Numbered from the stretch's first letter, positions 18,064 to 25,955 are shown. The stretch: DNA of 64,000 nucleotides from Sphingobacteriales bacterium (GCA_028288165.1 JAQBOG010000020.1:1-64000), one strand, 5' to 3'. The notes: a model not told the origin generated them from the sequence alone. Translations and numbers: made by a program.

Positions 18064-18120
18064 AGATAACGGTTTGGTTGGCAGACTTTATTTTCAGCAA
18101 TTTTGCTCAAACCAAAACTT
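18064..18120. repeat. attC-like palindrome F
   Basis: GATAACGGTTTGGTTGGCA on one side and TTTGCTCAAACCAAAAC on the other form an imperfect stem with a short loop. It sits directly after the stop of the 168-residue gene (read on the minus strand), where a cassette recombination site would be. Confidence 0.5.
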
Positions 18121-18125
18121 GATAT

Positions 18126-18632
18126 TTAACCCATTATTCTTCCGTCTATTTTATTTTGGTCTAGCTTTTCTTGAAGAAATAATTTTATTACATTGAAAGC
18201 ATATAAGTAATTTTTTATAGGAAGCCCATCCCCGTAGCCCACATCAATATTTTCTGGAAATTGCTCACTATTCTTATTAATACTATGGAGATAATCTCTC
18301 GCAGTATTACATAAATAATTTAATTTATCTCTTGTAATATAATTTGATTGGGTAGATACGTTGAATATGATATCATCAATAAGGTCAATAAGAATTCTAC
18401 TGACTTCATCAGACACTATAAATTCATCATATGTTATTGAAGTAATCCATTCAATTACTACCATATACAAAGCGTCATCAGCAAGATGATTTTTTAGTTT
18501 GGTCAGTTCTTTTATTGAGTTTTTATATTTTAAGTGAATTTCCTCAAATAATAAAAGATTAAATACAATAAGGTAACCATCGTTTACCCAAAATTTCTGT
18601 TTTTTGAATTCTAATAAACTTTCCGAGGGCAT
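18126..18632 (-). CDS. hypothetical protein, alpha-helical
   Basis: 168 aa, rich in leucine, isoleucine and acidic residues and predicted mainly helical. No signal peptide or recognised motif. The C-terminus (NYLYAFNVIKLFLQEKLDQ) is amphipathic. The start at 18632 is preceded by GCCTAAC (18654-18661 region), which on the coding strand reads GTTAGGC and matches the integron core pattern GTTRRRY. The gene fills the F-G interval of the array alone. It could be an immunity-type protein, like other array genes, but this is a guess. Confidence 0.65.
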   Translation of the reverse strand: MPSESLLEFKKQKFWVNDGYLIVFNLLLFEEIHLKYKNSIKELTKLKNHLADDALYMVVIEWITSITYDEFIVSDEVSRILIDLIDDIIFNVSTQSNYITRDKLNYLCNTARDYLHSINKNSEQFPENIDVGYGDGLPIKNYLYAFNVIKLFLQEKLDQNKIDGRIMG

Positions 18633-18730
18633 ATGATGAATTTATTTTAATTCCAGCCTAACGAGTGGCTTTACACATAGATGTGTAATATTTCATTCTT
18701 GGTAAGTTTACGCAATGATTTCAACAATAT

Positions 18731-18745
18731 ATCGTTTTTTGAGAC
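18731..18745 (+). repeat. cassette-boundary motif, copy G
   Basis: Exact ATCGTTTTTTGAGAC, followed 5 bp later by the best palindrome of the array. Confidence 0.8.
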
Positions 18746-18750
18746 AAGGG

Positions 18751-18886
18751 ATAACGGTGGCGCTATGGTTAGTTGCCGATTTCGAAGTAATTTCTTATCA
18801 AGTTACACCGAACTTTAATAAGAGCGAAAACGCTTAGATCTGCACTGCAACGGCAATTAACTATAGTGCGTGTTACCAACCGTTAT
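18751..18886. repeat. attC-like palindrome G
   Basis: Left arm ATAACGGTGGCGCTATGG then TTAGTTGCCG; right arm CGGCAATTAACTATAGTGCG then TGTTACCAACCGTTAT. The arms (about 28-36 bp) are complementary with a few mismatches around a 70-bp centre. On the coding strand it lies just after the stop of the ABC ATPase gene. Confidence 0.7.
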
Positions 18887-18889
18887 GAT

Positions 18890-19549
18890 TTAATTCAATC
18901 GGGCATATCCCAATGTTTCTATATCTTCAATACTTTTCGTCAAATAAGTTTTCTCATTGGTAATTACATACAAATCATCACAAACATCAACAATATGCTT
19001 GTACATATGGTCAGTTATTATTATCCCTTTATTCTCTTTTTCTCGAAGAATTAATTTTTTGATTGAATCTACATGAATCGGCATAACTTGAGAAAAAGGT
19101 TCATCCAACATGCAAAATCTAGTTTGAGATACCAATATTGTATAAATCTCAATAATTCGCCCTTCTCCTCCTGATAAGTTAATCAATTTTGACTTATAAA
19201 ATTTCCCGAATTCAGGGAAGTTATAAATCAAATCTGCAAAATCCAGTTTGAAGTCATTAAAAATCCTTTTAATTGTTAGTGAGTTAGGGACAAATCTTTT
19301 TTGCGGTAAATATCTTAGGTCTTTAGGAGAACGATTTGAAGTAACTAGTGCCTTACCATTTATTCGAATTGATTTATCACTGGGAATAAGTTCACCAAAC
19401 AAAATTTTCATCAAGCACGACTTGCCAGTTCCATTCCTCCCTAAGACTCCTGTCACTTTCCCTGTCTCACTTTTTAAATATACATCCTTCAAAATTCGCT
19501 TCGAACCAAATTCCAGTAAAACACTATCAACTTCAAGTATATTTATCAT
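18890..19549 (-). CDS. ABC transporter ATP-binding protein
   Basis: 219 aa, one nucleotide-binding domain: Walker A GRNGTGKSC (about 36-44), Q-loop region, signature LSGGEGRI (about 125), Walker B FCMLDEP (about 145), and the switch histidine in IITDHMY. It overlaps the upstream membrane protein gene by 4 bp (ATGA), so the two are translationally coupled and probably form a small exporter. Substrate unknown; the short membrane partner would suit a bacteriocin-immunity or drug-type exporter. It lies in the G-H unit of the array. Confidence 0.9.
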   Translation of the reverse strand: MINILEVDSVLLEFGSKRILKDVYLKSETGKVTGVLGRNGTGKSCLMKILFGELIPSDKSIRINGKALVTSNRSPKDLRYLPQKRFVPNSLTIKRIFNDFKLDFADLIYNFPEFGKFYKSKLINLSGGEGRIIEIYTILVSQTRFCMLDEPFSQVMPIHVDSIKKLILREKENKGIIITDHMYKHIVDVCDDLYVITNEKTYLTKSIEDIETLGYARLN

Positions 19550-19857
19550 TGGGCCCTCAAGGTTAAAAAGAATAATATCAGAAATAGAATAAAGTCAACC
19601 GTAAGAGTTGAAATCCACAAATGTTTTTTCGTCAATCCTAGATTTTTATAGTAATAGAACTCATCCTTTTTGGAACTTTGTATATAATAAAAAATCAAGC
19701 CAAGAGTAATAATTTTGAACCAAAACAACGCTTGAACTATATATATTGCCTTTTCTCCATACCAGATAATCAGATATAAACAAGAAAGAGTTATCAAATT
19801 ACTTGCGAAAGCAAACGACTTATAAAATGTAATTATTAATCGTATTGTCGTTCTCAT
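19546..19857 (-). CDS. small membrane protein, partner of the ABC ATPase
   Basis: 103 aa from ATG 19857 (MRTTIRLIITFYKS). It has about three hydrophobic segments (FAFASNLITLSCLYLIIWY, IVQALFWFKIITLGLIFYY, STLTVDFILFLILFFLTL). The frame is open for a further 43 codons upstream, but that extension is the translation of a palindromic attC-like repeat and so is not part of the gene. The 4-bp overlap with the ATPase gene supports a two-gene transport unit. No family recognised. Confidence 0.75.
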   Translation of the reverse strand: MRTTIRLIITFYKSFAFASNLITLSCLYLIIWYGEKAIYIVQALFWFKIITLGLIFYYIQSSKKDEFYYYKNLGLTKKHLWISTLTVDFILFLILFFLTLRAQ

Positions 19858-19867
19858 TTTAATGGTT

Positions 19868-19997
19868 GGTAACGGTCTTGCTTTGTGCAGTGCCGGATAA
19901 AGAAAGCACAAACCCAAAAGCTTCGCACTAAAGATATTAGAAACCACCGGACTTTCAATAACCACGAACCCGGCATTGCTCAACATTATTGTTAAGC
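19868..19997. repeat. attC-like palindrome (first of a pair)
   Basis: Starts GGTAACGGTCTTGCTTTGTG with GCAGTGCCGG, ends CCCGGCATTGCTCAACA then TTGTTAAGC. The arms are complementary. The terminal GTTAAGC fits the integron core pattern GTTRRRY. It shares CGCACTAAAG and the 3' flank TTCGTTTTTATC with the palindrome at 20269. Confidence 0.7.
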
Positions 19998-20268
19998 TTC
20001 GTTTTTATCTTAGTAAACAATGCGCCGCAGAACGTCAAATTTAAAGTCGCCGTAAAAGTATATTGGTACGGTTTTAAGATCTTTTGAAACTGCTTCAAAG
20101 TATTTACAGATCATTCATGGAGCCGAAATTTATTCGTTTATTCAATTAGTGAAGCCGCAAATTTTTGACGTCTAATGTCGCAATTGATTGCGAAAAGCAT
20201 CCGAACATCAGCTCCGACATTTGTTTAAAAGCACCGAAATCTTATTAGCAGAAGCGCTAGGAAATGAA
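19998..20268. other. gene-less cassette-sized segment between two palindromes
   Basis: About 270 bp bounded by two related palindromes in the same orientation, like a single integron cassette. No reading frame longer than a few dozen codons is present, though fragments such as VAVKVYWYGFKIF suggest a decayed small gene. Confidence 0.55.
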
Positions 20269-20401
20269 GCTTAACGGTTATGCTTTTTGCAGGGCCGGAA
20301 AAACATTGAGCACCGTCCCCTTCTGCTCGCACTAAAGTAATTTAAATCGCACTCACTTTCATAAAACACTGCCACGGACTTGCTAAAAGCATTTGTTAGG
20401 C
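20269..20401. repeat. attC-like palindrome (second of a pair)
   Basis: Starts GCTTAACGGTTATGCTTTTT (GCTTAAC fits RYYYAAC) and ends TTGCTAAAAGCATTTGTTAG GC (GTTAGGC fits GTTRRRY). ATGCTTTTTGCAGGGCC pairs with GGACTTGCTAAAAGCAT. It has the size, outer boxes and imperfect pairing expected of an integron attC site. Confidence 0.72.
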
Positions 20402-21007
20402 TGCGTTTTTATCGGGTGGCCTTGCATTGCTTAAAATAAAATATAAGACCAGAAAGGTTTGGGCAAAATGAAGCTTAACTAGCAAATATATGCAGTAGGA
20501 GCGTATATATTTCCTATGTGTTATCGATAACAATCGTTTTTTGAGACTAAGGGTGTAATTACTGGAACGTACATAAACCGCCACTTCATACATTTTAGTC
20601 AAATTGTGAATTTGGCAAAAACGAATTCATGAAAAGTGCATCCTATATAAATCATAAAACGACGGTTTAATGATAAACCAAGAAGAAACCCAATATCAGT
20701 ACTATCCGTCATTATTCATTAGATTTTAAACAAAGGTGGCAGATTCACCTTCACTTTACGATATAAATAGGCTATTCTACTTTCATGACCAGATTGAAAA
20801 AATTGTTAGAAACTCTTTCAGTTTTAGTCTCAAAGTAATTTTTCATAATGTTTATTTGTTAGTTTTGATTTAAGGAAACCACTACACTTCCCAGACCTGT
20901 CTACCCTGAATATCGGTATATAGCTATGACGTTATGATACCTATATCAAGTGGCGGTAATTTCCCAAACCGCCTACTTACAGAACAAACGACAGACAAAA
21001 GAATAAA
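20402..21007. other. gene-poor spacer with boundary motif
   Basis: No convincing gene in about 600 bp. It contains boundary motif H (20533), scattered short frames, and GGCGGT/ACCGCC arms (20952-20973) just before the acyltransferase, possibly a small hairpin. Confidence 0.5.
20533..20547 (+). repeat. cassette-boundary motif, copy H
   Basis: Exact ATCGTTTTTTGAGAC, within the spacer between the palindrome pair and the acyltransferase. Confidence 0.75.
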
Positions 21008-22180
21008 GTGACAACAAAATCAGGCTTAGACATTCATAAGAAATTATACGGACTTGACCACTTAAGAGCATTAGCGATTATAGTGGTTTTCTTTTATCAT
21101 TATTTTATAGTTGCCCGTGGACAACCGAAATGGTTGCCAGATGTAGCTTCGTTCGGTTGGACAGGCGTTGACTTGTTTTTTGTGTTGAGTGGATTTTTAA
21201 TCTCTTCTCAAATCTTCTATCAAATCAAACAAGAACAACCCATTTCATTTAAAATTTTTTTTATTAAACGATTCTTTAGGATCGTTCCTGCGTTTTTGGT
21301 AACAGTTGGACTTTATTTTTGCTTTCCATTTTTCAGAGAAAGAGAAGCACTGCCACCACTCTGGAAGGTTTTAACTTTTACTCAAAATCTTGGGCTTGAT
21401 GTAAAGGATTTTGGAACCTTTTCTCACGCTTGGTCTCTATGTGTAGAAGAACATTTTTATTTGTTTTTTCCTATAGTTTTAATTTTCTTACAAAGATCCG
21501 AACTATTTGCTAAATCATATTGGCTATTAATAGTGCTGTTTTTATTTGGTTTTGGAATTAGACTTTATTGTTATAACTATCTGTATATACCTAAAATTGA
21601 AGATGATTACAGTTGGATGTATTGGCACAAATACATTTATTACCCGACGTATAGTCGTCTAGACGGACTTTTAGTTGGCGTTTCACTTGCAGGCATTTAT
21701 GTTTTCTTGCCAAAATTTTATACTAAAATTTCACAATATGGAAACCATTTTATTCTACTAAGTTTATGTATTTTGACAAGTGCCTATTTTTTATGTGAAG
21801 ACCAACAAACCTTTAGCGCTTCAATTTTTGGTTTTCCATTAATCGCACTTGGCTTTGGATCTATAGTTTTAGGCTCTATTAGTCCGACAAGCTTTTTGTA
21901 TAAGTGGAATTCAAAAACTACCACGTTTATTGCAAACCTTTCGTTTGCAATCTATTTGATACATAAAGGTATAATTCACGTAACACACAAATTATTAGAT
22001 CAATTTAAAATAGAAAGTAATATAATGCTCATAATTTGTATAATAACCTGCATACTGGCAGCATATTTACTACACTTGATAATAGAGAAACCATTTATGA
22101 AATTACGAAGTATAATCATAAAAGGACAACTAAAACCTACCGCCAACATTGGTACGGCTCATATTTCAGTCTTCATTTAG
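21008..22180 (+). CDS. acyltransferase 3 family membrane protein (OafA/YrhL-like)
   Basis: 390 aa with a GTG start. N-terminal GLDHLRALAIIVVFFYHYF carries the RAxAI and catalytic H of the family; GWTGVDLFFVLSGFLIS follows, then FSHAWSLCVEEHFYLFFP with the conserved SLxVExxFYL block. About ten hydrophobic segments span the sequence. These inner-membrane enzymes transfer acetyl or other acyl groups to surface polysaccharides or peptidoglycan. It is on the plus strand, opposite most array genes, with boundary motif I 18 bp after its stop. Confidence 0.9.
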   Translation: MTTKSGLDIHKKLYGLDHLRALAIIVVFFYHYFIVARGQPKWLPDVASFGWTGVDLFFVLSGFLISSQIFYQIKQEQPISFKIFFIKRFFRIVPAFLVTVGLYFCFPFFREREALPPLWKVLTFTQNLGLDVKDFGTFSHAWSLCVEEHFYLFFPIVLIFLQRSELFAKSYWLLIVLFLFGFGIRLYCYNYLYIPKIEDDYSWMYWHKYIYYPTYSRLDGLLVGVSLAGIYVFLPKFYTKISQYGNHFILLSLCILTSAYFLCEDQQTFSASIFGFPLIALGFGSIVLGSISPTSFLYKWNSKTTTFIANLSFAIYLIHKGIIHVTHKLLDQFKIESNIMLIICIITCILAAYLLHLIIEKPFMKLRSIIIKGQLKPTANIGTAHISVFI

Positions 22181-22198
22181 CTAATTATAGCTTATTTC

Positions 22199-22213
22199 AT
22201 CGTTTTTTGAGAC
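22199..22213 (+). repeat. cassette-boundary motif, copy I
   Basis: Exact ATCGTTTTTTGAGAC, followed by ACTAGTT...AACTAGT (22218-22239), a small palindrome. Confidence 0.75.
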
Positions 22214-22385
22214 AATTACTAGTTATAATCACAACTAGTCGATGTGACCTAATTTTAAAAATATTAACGTCTGTTATGACTTGTCCGGTAATGTATTTAG
22301 TATGATGATTTATCAAGTATAAATAGACAAAGCAAACCTCCGTTTAATAAAAACATCTGCATACTTACGCCAAACGAGAATTTTT

Positions 22386-22746
22386 CTATTTTGATATTAA
22401 GCTTTTCCAACACAATAATAACTCTTTCAAATCAGTCAAGGGTATTACAAAGGGACTTGGGTTACCACCTGTTATAATTAGTTTATCCGGCTCTAAATAC
22501 GCATCTAGGTTTATCAATGAATCCCCGTAGAAAGGGTTCTTTAATAGAGTCATATTGGGCGTTTAAAGCCAAATCAATATCACGCAAAAATTCATCGATT
22601 TCGTCAATATTTTTCCAAATATACAGAAAAGAACTTATGGCATTTTTGCATTCGATATGCTTTCTGCCATTTGATGCTTTATACATGTAAACCTTGTACT
22701 GATTTAAAATTTCATTGTTCATTGTAATCCAGCAGCTTTGTTTCAC
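22386..22746 (-). pseudogene. hypothetical immunity-like protein, frameshifted
   Basis: The frame from 22746 runs MKQSCWITMNNEILNQYKVY... to a premature stop at 22483. In the +1 frame the sequence continues plausibly as GDSLINLDAYLEPDKLIITG and on through LTDLKELLLCWKSLISK to a TAG at 22386-22388, so one frameshift near 22520 splits a gene of about 119 codons. The size, acidic helical character and position next to another small gene of equal length recall polymorphic-toxin immunity proteins, but I recognise no family. Confidence 0.5.
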
Positions 22747-22807
22747 CTGTTCTTGGGTAAATATCGGTTTTGAGCCTAAAATTGAAGGAAGTTTATTTAT
22801 GGGTTGC

Positions 22808-23167
22808 TTATTCGAGCTCTATAAAAAGTTTATTATTATTTTTCAAACTTGATTCGCAAATTCGCTTTAACGCATCGTGAACAGTTATATCTTTTGGATT
22901 TATGCGGTCGTCTAACTCTGTTAGTTGGGCAAGAAATTCCTTAACTCTTGTGCACTCCCATTCTTCATCATGCCACCCCTCTACTCTGAAGTAATTATAC
23001 ATTACGCTATCTTCATGGTATTGCCCCAGGGGAATATTGGATAAGATCTCATCAAAATGAAAATCTAGTAAATGTAACTCAAAGACAGTTTGCCCACTTT
23101 TAGTTTTTTCCCTCAAAACAACTTCTGGAGATCCTTCATAACCTTTATGTAAATTTATCGATATCAC
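22808..23167 (-). CDS. hypothetical acidic protein
   Basis: 119 aa, acidic, with no signal peptide. Features: an N-terminal strand-rich part (MISINLHKGYEGSPEVVLRE), then HLLDFHFDEILSN and a C-terminal helix (VHDALKRICESSLKNNNKLF). It shares the I-J unit with the frameshifted gene downstream, 61 bp apart, on the same strand. Not recognised; an immunity-type role is possible from size and company only. Confidence 0.65.
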   Translation of the reverse strand: MISINLHKGYEGSPEVVLREKTKSGQTVFELHLLDFHFDEILSNIPLGQYHEDSVMYNYFRVEGWHDEEWECTRVKEFLAQLTELDDRINPKDITVHDALKRICESSLKNNNKLFIELE

Positions 23168-23225
23168 ACGTTCTACTTTAAATTGCTTTTAGTATCTACA
23201 ACTAATTAGTTGCTGTACTGTCACC

Positions 23226-23240
23226 ATCGTTTTTTGAGAA
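23226..23240 (+). repeat. cassette-boundary motif, copy J
   Basis: ATCGTTTTTTGAGAA, one mismatch, ending 1 bp from the stop codon of the RelE-like toxin gene. Last copy of the series. Confidence 0.7.
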
Positions 23241-23241
23241 A

Positions 23242-23565
23242 CTATAAGTCCTTTAGCAACTGCTTAAGAAAAGCATCGGTTACAGTTTCTTTATCTCCTT
23301 TATCGTAAACACTAAGGAGGTAAATTTTTTCACCCAATACCTGCACAAAAGTAATTAACCGTGCTCCACCACTTTTCCCTCTCCCTTTACTTTTTATGGC
23401 AAATCTTATCTTATAACAGTTTTTAAATATCTCATTCCCCTGAATAGGCTCATCTAGTAATGAATCAGCTAATACTACCAAATCATCTTTGATGGAAGGG
23501 AATTTTTTGTGCAACTTTTTGAATTCCTTCTGAAAATTCGGCGTTGGTATTATATTATAAGCCAT
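23242..23565 (-). CDS. RelE/ParE-superfamily toxin
   Basis: 107 aa. N-terminal IPTPNFQKEFKKLHKKFPSI is the usual start of RelE/HigB-type toxins; basic residues (KSKGRGKSGGARLITFV) and the strand EKIYLLSVYDKGDKE follow. The fold cleaves ribosome-bound mRNA or, in ParE members, inhibits gyrase; which applies cannot be told. It overlaps the antitoxin gene by 11 bp and is downstream of it, the usual order. It lies between the array and the serine recombinase. Confidence 0.85.
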   Translation of the reverse strand: MAYNIIPTPNFQKEFKKLHKKFPSIKDDLVVLADSLLDEPIQGNEIFKNCYKIRFAIKSKGRGKSGGARLITFVQVLGEKIYLLSVYDKGDKETVTDAFLKQLLKDL

Positions 23566-23755
23566 TTAAGAAATCGTTGAAAGACGGCACTTGTAGCTTA
23601 CCTTCTTCAATTAGCTTCATTTCGTTATATCCAGCCTTTATACTTTCACCAATATTAAACGCCTCAAGTTTCTTCTCCAGTTCTTTCCAATCCTTTAATG
23701 GGATCTGAACTGCAGTAACTTTGCCTTTTCCGTTTGAAACAAGTTGTACATTCAT
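23555..23755 (-). CDS. antitoxin partner of the RelE-like toxin
   Basis: 66 aa, small and mixed charge: MNVQLVSNGKGKVTAVQIPLKDWKELEKKLE-type start, then a helical tail ending FNDFLNGL. The N-terminus resembles DNA-binding antitoxins of the Phd/RelB size class but no clear motif is seen. Assignment rests on the 11-bp overlap with the toxin and gene order. Confidence 0.75.
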   Translation of the reverse strand: MNVQLVSNGKGKVTAVQIPLKDWKELEKKLEAFNIGESIKAGYNEMKLIEEGKLQVPSFNDFLNGL

Positions 23756-23796
23756 CTTAAATAATTTATGAAACGCAATTGCGCTTCCGTAATCTT

Positions 23797-24408
23797 CTAT
23801 TCTCTATTTACAATTGGATTTTTAACCCAACCATTAATGTTCACCCCAGCATGTCTAAGATAGCGATACAAAGTTGTTCTACTTCCTATCTTCAGTACTT
23901 TACAAATTTCGTCGGTAGATAGGTCTTTAGCGTTATATAGAGTTGCTGCTGTCGAAGCTGTCTTCATAGCCATTTCCGATAGACCTTTTGGCCGCCCGCC
24001 AATCTTACCTCGGGCTCTGGCTGAAACCAAACCTGCTTTTGTTCTTTCTCTAATTATCTCCCTTTCGTTTTCGGCAAAAATTGAACTTAGCATATACCAG
24101 ATTCTGCCCATTGAAGTAGATGTATCTATGCCTTCCACAATACTTTTAAACTCTATGCCCTTCTCACGAAACTCTACCATTAGCTTTATTAATTCTAAGG
24201 TTGTTCTACCTAATCGGTCGATCCGCCAAACAGTGACAACATCTCCTTTCCTAAGCATTTCGGTCATCTTTAAATATTGCGGTCTGTCCTTTTCTGCTCC
24301 ACTTATTTTCTCTTTGAAAATCTCTTCACATCCTGCTTTCTTTAAAGCATCAACTTGAAGCTCATAATTTTGTTCGCTCTTCGAAACCCGTACATAACCA
24401 ACCTGCAT
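23797..24408 (-). CDS. serine recombinase (resolvase/invertase family)
   Basis: 203 aa. The catalytic domain (1-140) begins MQVGYVRVS with the nucleophile Ser9, then DALKKAGCEEIF, RPQYLKMTEMLRKGDVVTVW and RIDRLGR with catalytic arginines; the long E helix follows (SSIFAENEREIIRERTKAGL). The C-terminal helix-turn-helix (about 150-195) reads LSTDEICKVLKIGSRTTLYRYL. These enzymes resolve, invert or insert DNA between short sites. It lies at one end of the cassette-like array, separated from it only by the toxin-antitoxin pair, on the strand along which the array would be read. Confidence 0.93.
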   Translation of the reverse strand: MQVGYVRVSKSEQNYELQVDALKKAGCEEIFKEKISGAEKDRPQYLKMTEMLRKGDVVTVWRIDRLGRTTLELIKLMVEFREKGIEFKSIVEGIDTSTSMGRIWYMLSSIFAENEREIIRERTKAGLVSARARGKIGGRPKGLSEMAMKTASTAATLYNAKDLSTDEICKVLKIGSRTTLYRYLRHAGVNINGWVKNPIVNRE

Positions 24409-24621
24409 AGTACACTAAAACGTTTATCATGCAATATAATGAAAATAGATTATGTAAACAACGAAATAGTACAGGTAAAACAAAGCAAAGCTTACAAACT
24501 GGAAAATTAATGTAATCCATTTTATCGGTCGTTTTAATACACCCTGTATTATAGGATAGTTGTACATAGTTTATTTGTACGGCTAAATCAAATTTAAAAT
24601 TATTTGTATGTTGCAATCCTA

Positions 24622-25341
24622 ATGAAGAAAAGATTATTTGCATATGCATTATTAATTTTAGTTGGATTGAGCTATTGTACAACAACAACTGATAAAGAAA
24701 ACAACAAGACAGTCGAAGCATTCGAAAACGAAGACTCGATTGAAAGTTTTTGGAAGTGGTTTTCAAAAAATCAGACAAGGTTTCGTGATTTTAAAGGCAA
24801 CCCAACTAAATCCGATATTTATTTGAATGAAATCCTTGCAGAGGGAAGAAAAATAAAGGATGGCCTCGCCTTTGAACTTGAATTACCAAAAGAAGGAACT
24901 ATAAATCTCACGGTTTCGGCTAACGGAGATACAAGCCTATTCTCAAAAGTTCAAGAAATTGTTTCTAAAGCCCCAAAGATTCAAGGGTGGAGAGTTCTTG
25001 CTTTTCGACAAAGGATTTCCGAGTCACAAGTAACAGATATGGTTCTTAAAACCGGCAATCATACACTTGATCCAAAACAAATTGCATTTCTTCCAATTAT
25101 TTCAGGGAAGACCTTAGACATAATTGTTTACGTTCCTGATATTACTGAAGAAAATCGAAATGAAGTCGCTAATGGGAGTTTGATGCTTTTAGATAACATT
25201 TTGGGAGAATATGATTGCGTGAAAAAAGTTCGGAGTTACGACTTTCAATCATTCCCCAGTGACAAGCGGCAATTGTTGCAACTTCAACCTTTAACTGAAA
25301 TTGCCAAGTATGTCGATGCTTTCCATGCAGATATTAAATAA
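24622..25341 (+). CDS. lipoprotein of unknown function
   Basis: 239 aa from ATG 24622 (MKKRLFAYALLILVGLSYC); the upstream in-frame ATG at 24604 would spoil the signal peptide. The lipobox VGLSYC predicts lipid attachment. After an acidic linker comes a folded domain with no motif I recognise (SIESFWKWFSKNQTRF; then LDPKQIAFLPIISGKTLD). It is divergent from the serine recombinase, with about 210 bp between starts. Probably cell-envelope located. Confidence 0.75.
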   Translation: MKKRLFAYALLILVGLSYCTTTTDKENNKTVEAFENEDSIESFWKWFSKNQTRFRDFKGNPTKSDIYLNEILAEGRKIKDGLAFELELPKEGTINLTVSANGDTSLFSKVQEIVSKAPKIQGWRVLAFRQRISESQVTDMVLKTGNHTLDPKQIAFLPIISGKTLDIIVYVPDITEENRNEVANGSLMLLDNILGEYDCVKKVRSYDFQSFPSDKRQLLQLQPLTEIAKYVDAFHADIK

Positions 25342-25745
25342 GGGCCTTGACGGTAAATAAAATCAGATAAGGCGATGTATATTGATAACTTGCTTATAAA
25401 AAGCTCGGGTAGTGCCCCGCTGATTTGAGCGACAATAGTTAACCTAGGCAAAAAATGCTATTTTCTAGTGTATTTAAACCTTCCTTAAAATAAACAGCGA
25501 TTTGAAATCCTTGCAGGTTATGGCTAATACTAAAACTTGAGATTTGAATATTTGATATTTAGGGCTGGCAATTTTTCTACAGCGAAGTAATGACCGATTT
25601 TGTACCTTTCTTTAACTTACCCCTTTAATTACAAAAAGTCTAAGGAGCATCGGCACTTAAGAGGTGTTTGCAACAAAGTTCTAATTTAAATTAGAGTTGA
25701 GATAACAGCCCTTTTCTTAATAAATTTAGCAAAAGCAACTAGACA
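25342..25745. other. gene-poor spacer with dispersed repeat copy 5
   Basis: No gene seen. A reversed, diverged copy of the dispersed repeat lies at about 25565-25640 (TTTTTCTACAGCGAAGTAAT, TTGTACCTTTCTTTAACTTA). Unlike the other four it points to the minus strand. Confidence 0.6.
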
Positions 25746-25955
25746 ATGAGTACCAGTACCAAAGCAGCAGAGCAGCAAAGGAAGCAGCGCCAAAAAGAAT
25801 TCAAGGAAAAAAAAGAACATCAGGAGCGTGTTAAAGCCGAGGCAAAACAGGCTAAAAACAAATCTGGTACTGAAGGTGAAGCGGGTGTTGAGAACATAAG
25901 CCCCAAGGCAGCAAACATCAAAGTAGCAGCAGGAAAAACAGATATTACTAAATAA
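25746..25955 (+). CDS. small lysine/glutamate-rich protein
   Basis: 69 aa. Residues 5-40 are almost wholly K, E, Q and A (QQRKQRQKEFKEKKEHQERV), predicted to form a long charged helix; the tail (IKVAAGKTDITK) is less biased. No domain recognised. The composition could make it a spurious frame, but the ATG, clean stop and lack of a better frame argue for a small gene. Confidence 0.4.
   Translation: MSTSTKAAEQQRKQRQKEFKEKKEHQERVKAEAKQAKNKSGTEGEAGVENISPKAANIKVAAGKTDITK

Noticed and set aside
20396..20602. 68-codon minus-strand open frame
   Set aside because: It overlaps the end of an attC-like palindrome and boundary motif H, and shows no protein-like features.
10299..23240. CRISPR array made of the repeated 15-bp motif
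   Set aside because: Copies are 0.65-3 kb apart with genes between them; no regular spacers and no cas genes.
23797..24408. Serine recombinase as a DNA invertase controlling a nearby promoter
   Set aside because: No inverted repeat pair flanking a promoter-sized segment was found next to it; the array interpretation fits better, though inversion elsewhere cannot be excluded.
24362..24778. 138-codon minus-strand open frame overlapping the lipoprotein gene
   Set aside because: Antisense to the signal-peptide region of a convincing gene and overlaps the recombinase start; Leu/Ser/Cys-rich shadow composition.
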